NCBI RefSeq assembly: GCF_030463535.1
Contig: NC_132878.1
Span: 88,160,355 to 88,224,354 of the forward strand
Direction: 5' to 3'
DNA: 64,000 bases
DNA from: Salminus brasiliensis
Taxonomy: Eukaryota; Chordata; Actinopteri; Characiformes; Bryconidae
A model generated the notes under the pieces. That model had not been told where the DNA came from. It saw nothing but the letters and a program-made list of their open reading frames with translations, and did no database searches. The position numbers were made by a program, and so were the translations under genes. Positions within the stretch are counted from its first letter, which is position 1. Each line of letters opens with the position of its first letter. Positions 58,626 to 64,000 of the stretch are shown in pieces.

Positions 58626-59058
58626 CTTGGACCAACTGAAGGTCCAAAGTTTTGCCCTGACAGCCAATATAATCTTTTATTGCTGTGCACATTGTGATGC
58701 TTTCTCTTACTGACAGCACAAAAAATGATCTTTTACCAGAGAGAACTCAAACATTTGGGAAACCCACCCCATTAAACTCACAAACATTTAGAATAAAAAG
58801 TCACTTTTTACTTACTGTTAAATTCTAAACCTTGCATCTAACTCAGTGGTCTCCTCTGTTCCTGTCATTCTGGACCTCTCACAATGTGCAGCACAGCAAT
58901 GAAGGTTCAAATAAATAAACAGGTTTGATCTTGTTTGCCTATATATTAACATGCTAAGCTACATAATATAGCAAAACTGAGGACCCTCAGGCAGCTGTGA
59001 TGCACATTATAGAGGGTACTCTAAAAATACACAATAGTAATTTTCAGTGCTGATTCAG

Positions 59059-59628
59059 TACTATAACCGAGTAAATGGCCGAGTAGTATATCCGAGTAAA
59101 TGGCCACCCGCCCCGACCTGCTTCCGAGTAAATGGCCACCCAGCCCGACCTGCTGGAAGATTGCCCGCTGAGGTCGCCTTTACCTTCGTTAAACCAGCTG
59201 CCACCTACCGGTCCAACCAGCAGGCCCACCACCCACCACCACCCATGGCAGACCAGCGGCTCACCCGCCTACCACTGCTACCTGTTTAGTGACCATGTTA
59301 AAACCATTTTTAGCTATCTGTTATACCTGGTTTAGTAATTTTTATCATTAATTTTAAATAGTTCTGATCAGAGGAGGATGGGTCCCCCTTGTGAGTCTTG
59401 GTTCCTCCCATGGTTTCTTCCTCCAGCTCTGAGGGAGTTTTTCCTTGCCACTGTCGCCATTGGCTCGCTCATTGGGGGTCTATGGTCCATCATGTCTTAC
59501 GTTATTTTCTTCTTTCTTCTTTGTCTCTATCTTTTATTAATCACTATTTATGTAAAGCTGCTTTGTGACGACATCAGTTGTAAAAAGCGCTATACAAATA
59601 AATCTGACTTGACTCGACTACTATAACC
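59059..59628 (+). mobile_element. SINE-like retroposon (59069-59618) with 10-bp duplication
   Basis: TACTATAACC occurs at 59059-59068 and again at 59619-59628, flanking a 550-bp insert. The insert opens with short repeats of CGAGTAAATGGCCACCC plus CGACCTGCT and has a GC-rich CCACC section. It continues with the common fish block GGTTCCTCCCATGGTTTCTT, GGGAGTTTTTCCTTGCC and GCGCTATACAAATAAA, and ends in a TGACT-type tail. Direct repeats and tail indicate target-primed reverse transcription. Confidence 0.85.
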
Positions 59629-59964
59629 ATTTGAGTCATGTTTCCCTGTTGTCTTAATCGCGTTTACTTTGTGAGCTTCTGTAATGCTGAAGCGTTTTTC
59701 TTTCAACTTTGACCATCTTTGTTTTGGATTCCTGGTTAACTGTCCTTCATTTTCACTTTTTGTGATCATATCATATCACTGTAATTCAGTCATCTTGTGA
59801 TACACTACCCAACACTGATAATTGTGCATGTGTATGAGCACTACTCACTGTCAAGCTTCACTGGTTGGCTACACTGCTTTGCTTACATTTTTCAGGCTAA
59901 CCTGCAATGCAGGGTCAATCAGCTCTACACCAGGACTTCTGTGATACTATCCACAGATCAGTCA

Positions 59965-60420
59965 TAACATTAGTACCCCCTTGTGCTGCCAAAACAGATC
60001 TGACCGTTCAGAAGGTGTCCTGTGGTATCTAGCACCAAGTCCTAAGTTGTGCGGTGGGGCCTCCATTGATTGCATCAGTGAGCCTTAGGGGTCCATGACC
60101 CTGTCACTGGTTCACAGGTTATCCTTTATGGAGCACTTTTGGTAGGTACTGACCACTGCATACCACAAAAAACCCACAAGACCTGCCTGATGTTTTGGAG
60201 ATGTTCTGACCCAGGTGTCTAGACGTCACAATATGACTTCAAATTCTTATGCTTGCCCATTTGTCCTGTTTTTAACCCGTCGCCTTCAAGAACTGACCGT
60301 TCACTTGCTGCCTAATATGTAGATCCACCCCTTGACAGATGCCACTGTAGATGGAAATAATCAATTATATCAGTTACTCACTTCACCTATGGGTGGTGCT
60401 AATGTTATGGCTGTATATTT
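59965..60420 (-). mobile_element. Tc1-like deletion derivative, reverse
   Basis: CATTAGTACCCCCTTGTGCT, GTTCAGAAGGTGTCCTGTGG, CCTCCATTGATTGCATCAGT, CCATGACCCTGTCACTGG, TTTTGGTAGGTACTGACCAC and TGTTTTGGAGATGTTCTGAC, i.e. the reverse complement of the 56705 copy with the same internal junction. It ends near GGTGGTGCTAATGTTATGGC. Confidence 0.82.
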
Positions 60421-60916
60421 TGGGAGCAAGTGATTCATGAATTGAATTGAAATGTATTACAAAACAATAAATCACATAAATGTCAACTTTATAGGTGAAG
60501 AAAAAATGTCATAACTTTAATGAAAGTCATATTAAAAATATTTTATTCCAAGTCATTTTGGAGCATTGGTCCATTCCTCATGACATTTTGACCAGATTTA
60601 ACATTTTTAACATTAACATTTTTGTGTAACAGTGGTGAAATTCTACTGAGGCTTCTTTCTGAAATAAAATGAAAATAAAAGCATTTCTCTTTCTGACGCT
60701 CATGATTGAGTTACAGTAATAACAACACAATAGAAATCTAAAGTGAACAAAAACGCATGTTTTAATAATTTGGTCAAGAGGAATAGAATGAATGATTGTG
60801 CTTTCCAGAAAGACACATTTTACTATTGTTTAAGTAAAAAAAGAAACAAAGCAAAAAATAAAGAAGAAGAAAATAAAGAAATTAAATTTAATCAGTTATT
60901 TCATTTTCGTTTTTAT

Positions 60917-60930
60917 CCACCAGGTGGCGC
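60917..60930 (+). promoter_or_regulatory. CTCF-like motif 1
   Basis: CCACCAGGTGGCGC matches the core of the vertebrate CTCF consensus (CCACNAGRKGGCGC-type), plus-strand orientation. No binding data. Confidence 0.5.
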
Positions 60931-61196
60931 ATTTCTCCTTTCGTTTTTTGGCTGTTAGAGCAAAACCAGCGTTTTATTTTTGTCTGAATACTGAATCTCA
61001 CATTGTTAGATATGTAGTGCACTGAACTCGATGTCAAGGTTGTCTTTTTATACCTTGGTAGTGCACTATTATATAGGCCAATATGGATCCAGCCACATAA
61101 TTTCAAGTTGTTTATTACGGTTGTGCGGAAAAGGACTTTAATCCTACTTTAATACAGTAGTTGATTTTTATGTAATCATTACAATATATATCTTGT

Positions 61197-61210
61197 CCAC
61201 CAGGTGGCGC
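61197..61210 (+). promoter_or_regulatory. CTCF-like motif 2
   Basis: CCACCAGGTGGCGC, identical core to motif 1, plus strand, followed by CGCTCC. Confidence 0.5.
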
Positions 61211-61498
61211 CGCTCCTGTTAGAAGTTTAACAACGCCGGTGATTTATTTTGGGCTGAATCCTAAATCTCGCATAATTGAATATCTAGTGCACTAAACCCA
61301 GCGTAGAAGCTATTTGGGAAGCTACCGAGCCAACTGTACAATATTATACAATAATACACAAACTATACAACAATATTCTGCCTGTTTTGATTCTGAAAAA
61401 CTTCTAAAAGTTCTCAGGTTCTCAAACTTAATTCAATAAATCCCGAAAATGTTATATATTTAAAGTTCTCTTTAAAATATGTTAAGTTGTTGTAACCG

Positions 61499-61512
61499 CC
61501 AGCAGGTGGCGC
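61499..61512 (+). promoter_or_regulatory. CTCF-like motif 3
   Basis: CCAGCAGGTGGCGC preceded by CCG; a good match to the CTCF core, plus strand. Confidence 0.5.
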
Positions 61513-61706
61513 CGTTTGCTTTTTGAAATTTAGCTGCGGGATTTTTAACTCTGGGCGGAATCCTAAATCTCTCACTAGTGCACTAGCTTCATTTAGACTT
61601 GTTTTCATTTCAAACTTAATTTAGAAGTTTCACTCGTGTTCACGTTATAGGGAGCATGAGAGTGATTTGGGACTGAGCCACAAAAGCTTGTTGTGCGTTT
61701 ATGGTC

Positions 61707-61721
61707 AAACTGGTGGCGCTC
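61707..61721 (+). promoter_or_regulatory. CTCF-like motif 4 (weaker)
   Basis: AAACTGGTGGCGCTC keeps GGTGGCGC but has a weaker left half. Plus strand. Confidence 0.3.
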
Positions 61722-62049
61722 TTTCTCTCCCTTGAATGTGCAGCAGTTCTCCCGGCCTAGGTAAAAAGTACACACACTCGCCTGAGCTGCGTTATGGAGG
61801 ATGCCCACCGAAGATCAGCCCGTTATTGGATATCTAGTACACTAAACTTGGTGTAGAAGCTGTCCCTAATGCCCTACATAGTGCACTATATGAAAAGTGA
61901 CCGACATAATAAAATTACGACTTTAATTATAAATAATACAACACCAGATTATTCTGCTCTAAAAACACCTCACATTTAATCAGAGAAACCCTGAAAGACA
62001 CTGAAGAAAAAAGACATTTAAAAGTTATATGTTTTGTTACCGCAGCCGC

Positions 62050-62063
62050 CCAACAGGTGGCGC
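62050..62063 (+). promoter_or_regulatory. CTCF-like motif 5
   Basis: CCAACAGGTGGCGC, plus strand, followed by TCTTCCC. Confidence 0.45.
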
Positions 62064-62296
62064 TCTTCCCTTGCTTTGCTCCCTTTTTAAAATTGTAGCT
62101 GAAGTGGGCGCGACGTTATTTGTTGGGCTGTGTTCTAAATCTGTCACTAGTGGCCATCTACTGCACTAACTTGATTTAGAAGCCGTTGTAACATCGTGCC
62201 CATGCGCTGTGCACTTTATAGGGAGCATGAGAGTGATTTGGGACTCAGCCGCAGAAGTTGGTCCTGCATTAGGAGAGAGTTGTGTGTTATAATGGC

Positions 62297-62311
62297 CAAA
62301 CTGGTGGCGCT
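62297..62311 (+). promoter_or_regulatory. CTCF-like motif 6 (weaker)
   Basis: AAACTGGTGGCGCTC, the duplicate of motif 4, about 230 bp before the fam171a1 start codon. Confidence 0.3.
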
Positions 62312-62330
62312 CTTTCTCTCCATTGAACAC

Positions 62331-62527
62331 ACACACACACACACGCACACGCATGCATGAGCGGCACCACAGAGGATGTCCACTGGACATTTCTTAGGCA
62401 TCAGCCGTAACGACACGAGCAGCAAAATGCCCGAAATTATGGAGCGGAGCTCATACAGCGTGCACGGCGTCGTGTCGCTATAGAGGTCGTGTAGTCGCTT
62501 TAGTGCTGGACCTCGGATAAGGCTATA
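62331..62527 (+). promoter_or_regulatory. Likely fam171a1 promoter/5' UTR region
   Basis: A CA stretch (62331-62355) is followed by about 170 bp of higher G+C with several CpGs (GGCGTCGTGTCGC, TGTAGTCGC) up to the ATG. No TATA box was identified; the transcription start is unknown. Confidence 0.45.
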
Positions 62528-62636
62528 ATGCGTCTCCCGGCTCTCAGCAGGTCTGTGGCGGTGCTGCTCTGCCTTTTGGGATGCGATATCTGGAAAGCCT
62601 TGACTACAGCTTTGCGAGAAGATAGCGACGCCCAAG
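62528..62636 (+). CDS. fam171a1: FAM171A1 (astroprincin), first coding exon
   Basis: ATG at 62528 opens MRLPALSRSVAVLLCLLGCD, then IWKALTTALREDSDAQ, with donor GTAAGG at 62637 and one base of the next codon (phase 1). The mammalian FAM171A1 start, as I remember it, has SRSATLLLCLLGC and VWKAVTKTLRE, so the match covers the whole exon. The segment is a signal peptide for a single-pass type I membrane protein of uncertain function linked to cell shape and actin fibres. Location after itga8 on the same strand agrees with human 10p13. The remaining exons are beyond the window. Confidence 0.9.
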
Positions 62637-63851
62637 GTAAGGCGATCACCTGCCTGACTCCCCGTATTTTGACCGGCGTTAGAGAAGAAGACGAGCAAGC
62701 GACTAACGCTGATCTCCATAACAAAGCCAGGCCAGGACACCTAACCTAGGTTGTTAAACCTCCTGTCAGATTAAGTGCTCTAGTTCACTTTTAAACACAA
62801 CAGTAACGAATTAGATTATTTTGGGGAGGCTTGTGGACTTTTCCCCTTGCAAATTTAAGGTCGGTGTGGTCGTTCTCGCTGTTTCTAATTACGTGTGGCG
62901 AGCAGCAATGGCAGGAAGTCAAAATCCACTCCAGGATTTTGCTCCAACTGCCTGTGCAACTTGGCTGGAGCGCGGCTGGAGCGGAGCGGAGCGGGCGGTT
63001 GGAACGAATTCCAGGGGTGGATTTTTAGCGTCCTGGACGTGGATTTGCCACCGCTGGGATTTTGATGAATCTCAGTCAGGCTAGCTTCAGTGTTTGCAAA
63101 GATATGAGCATATTAAGTCAGTTTTCTTGTTACTCTGTTATAAGTCTAATATTATTGAATCTAATCTATCTAATGAATTAGTTTTTATGCTGTATAACGC
63201 AGTAAACCTACTTTCTGGACGCGTTTTACGATTTGTTGTGGTCTCAGTCGTGCTGCTCCAGTTGGGTTTATAGTGAATTACACTGGTAGTGTTACTCACT
63301 GTCCCTCAATAGGAGCTAGTTATTGGCATGATGTTGGGTTTCCTGTCATTAATTCAGCTCTGGCGGGCTTTTCAGCTCACATTTCATTCACATTTCTGAT
63401 CATCCGAGAGTGTGGAAAGCATCTAAGAAGGGGGCTCTGCAGTGGGCTGTTTTTAGGATGCTAAGTTTGGAGCATTTCTGATGGAAATCCGCAGAGACTG
63501 CAGACAACAGCCTGCGGAGTGACCTAAAAAACGGCCGGGCAGTTTATTTTGAAAACGTGTGTACAGGGGTCCTTTTTGTCGGCCAGCAGCCTTCATCTGC
63601 CGTTTCTCCATGACTGGCTTCATGCTGAAATGCCCCCTCCCCCCTCTGCTGGAGCAGAAGGCTCTGTTGCCCCTCATGCTCTGTGCTCTGGGTGGGTCTG
63701 GGGCAAATCCATAGCCACCTGAATAAGGGGGCTTGAAGTCTGGCTGGCTGTGTGTGCGCAACCTAGTTTTATTTGCTGAATAGCTGGATTTTATTACCTG
63801 GAAGCACAGAAACACACACATGGTTAAAGGAACCATAGCCTGCAATTCTTG

Positions 63852-63896
<45 letters not shown>

Positions 63897-64000
63897 TTAT
63901 AGTTAATAAAGAGACATGATATAGGTGAGGTCATATTAAAGTAAATCATTGGTTTGTTTTTAACAGACTGATTATGTAATATTGCATTCTGATCGGATAT
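62637..64000 (+). other. fam171a1 intron 1 (partial)
   Basis: GGAGCGGAGCGGAGCGGGCGG near 62977 is a small tandem repeat. An ATT microsatellite occupies 63852-63897. The long minus-strand frame at 63453-63845 has no recognised domain and is not called. No further exon in the window. Confidence 0.7.
63852..63897 (+). repeat. (ATT)n microsatellite
   Basis: About 15 ATT units. Confidence 0.97.

Larger units (their letters stand above)
58074..60890 (+). other. Intergenic DNA with MITE, SINE-like and Tc1-like insertions
   Basis: Contains a reverse MITE-like copy (58338-58625), a SINE-like retroposon (59069-59618) and a reverse Tc1-like deletion derivative (59965-60420). No gene recognised. Confidence 0.65.
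60891..62330 (+). repeat. Degenerate repeat array upstream of fam171a1
   Basis: Units beginning with a GGTGGCGC motif recur at about 60917, 61197, 61499 and 62049. They are followed by GGGCTGAATCCTAAATCTC-type and CTAGTGCACTA-type blocks. A closer duplication of about 550-590 bp relates 61490-61750 to 62040-62330; both contain TATAGGGAGCATGAGAGTGA and AAACTGGTGGCGCTCTTTCT. Confidence 0.85.

Noticed and set aside
62216..62740. 174-residue minus-strand frame
   Set aside because: Antisense to fam171a1 exon 1 and passing through a CA run (VCVCVCV). Shadow of the real exon.
63453..63845. 130-residue minus-strand frame
   Set aside because: No recognised domain or homology, and it lies in fam171a1 intron 1. 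Possibly chance; protein support would be needed.

Overview
The window is vertebrate nuclear DNA from a bony fish. Coding exons are short and split by long introns with GT-AG borders. The DNA between them is packed with CA, CT and TA microsatellites, minisatellites and fish-type interspersed repeats (Tc1-like remnants, a MITE-like family, SINE-like and LINE-tail sequences). An otophysan fish (characin or catfish group) would fit the repeat flavour, but that is only an impression. There is no bacterial-style gene organisation, no operon and no CRISPR array.

Layout, all genes on the + strand. (1) Positions 1-43810 hold the 3' half of an integrin alpha gene, best matched to integrin alpha-8 (itga8). 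Fifteen exons join in frame to 541 residues plus stop: thigh domain, genu loop, calf-1, calf-2 with an RRKR cleavage site, one membrane helix and a short tail with GFFDR. The first half of the gene lies upstream of the window. (2) Positions 43811-48887 are the 3' UTR and intergenic DNA, with a direct duplication spaced 2.23 kb. (3) Positions 48888-54711 are a complete six-exon TRIM gene (RING, B-box, coiled coil, PRY-SPRY; 481 residues). Its exon sizes of 96, 231 and 23 nt are typical of the fish TRIM35/NF7-like group. A large intron carries a solo LTR with target-site duplications. (4) Positions 57720-58073 are a frameshifted copy of a TRIM first exon, that is, a decayed relative. (5) Positions 58074-62527 are intergenic, with a SINE-like insertion flanked by a 10-bp duplication, a Tc1-type deletion derivative, and a 1.4-kb partly duplicated segment with six same-strand CTCF-like motifs. 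(6) Positions 62528-62636 are the first coding exon of fam171a1 (signal peptide), which continues beyond the window.

The order itga8 then fam171a1 on one strand matches the arrangement I recall for human 10p13, so the TRIM gene and its pseudogene look like an insertion into an old neighbourhood. The most interesting non-coding structure is the CTCF-like cluster directly upstream of fam171a1. I found no convincing undescribed multi-gene system. All exon coordinates were derived by reading the sequence and checking phase; family names rest on remembered protein similarity, not on a search.
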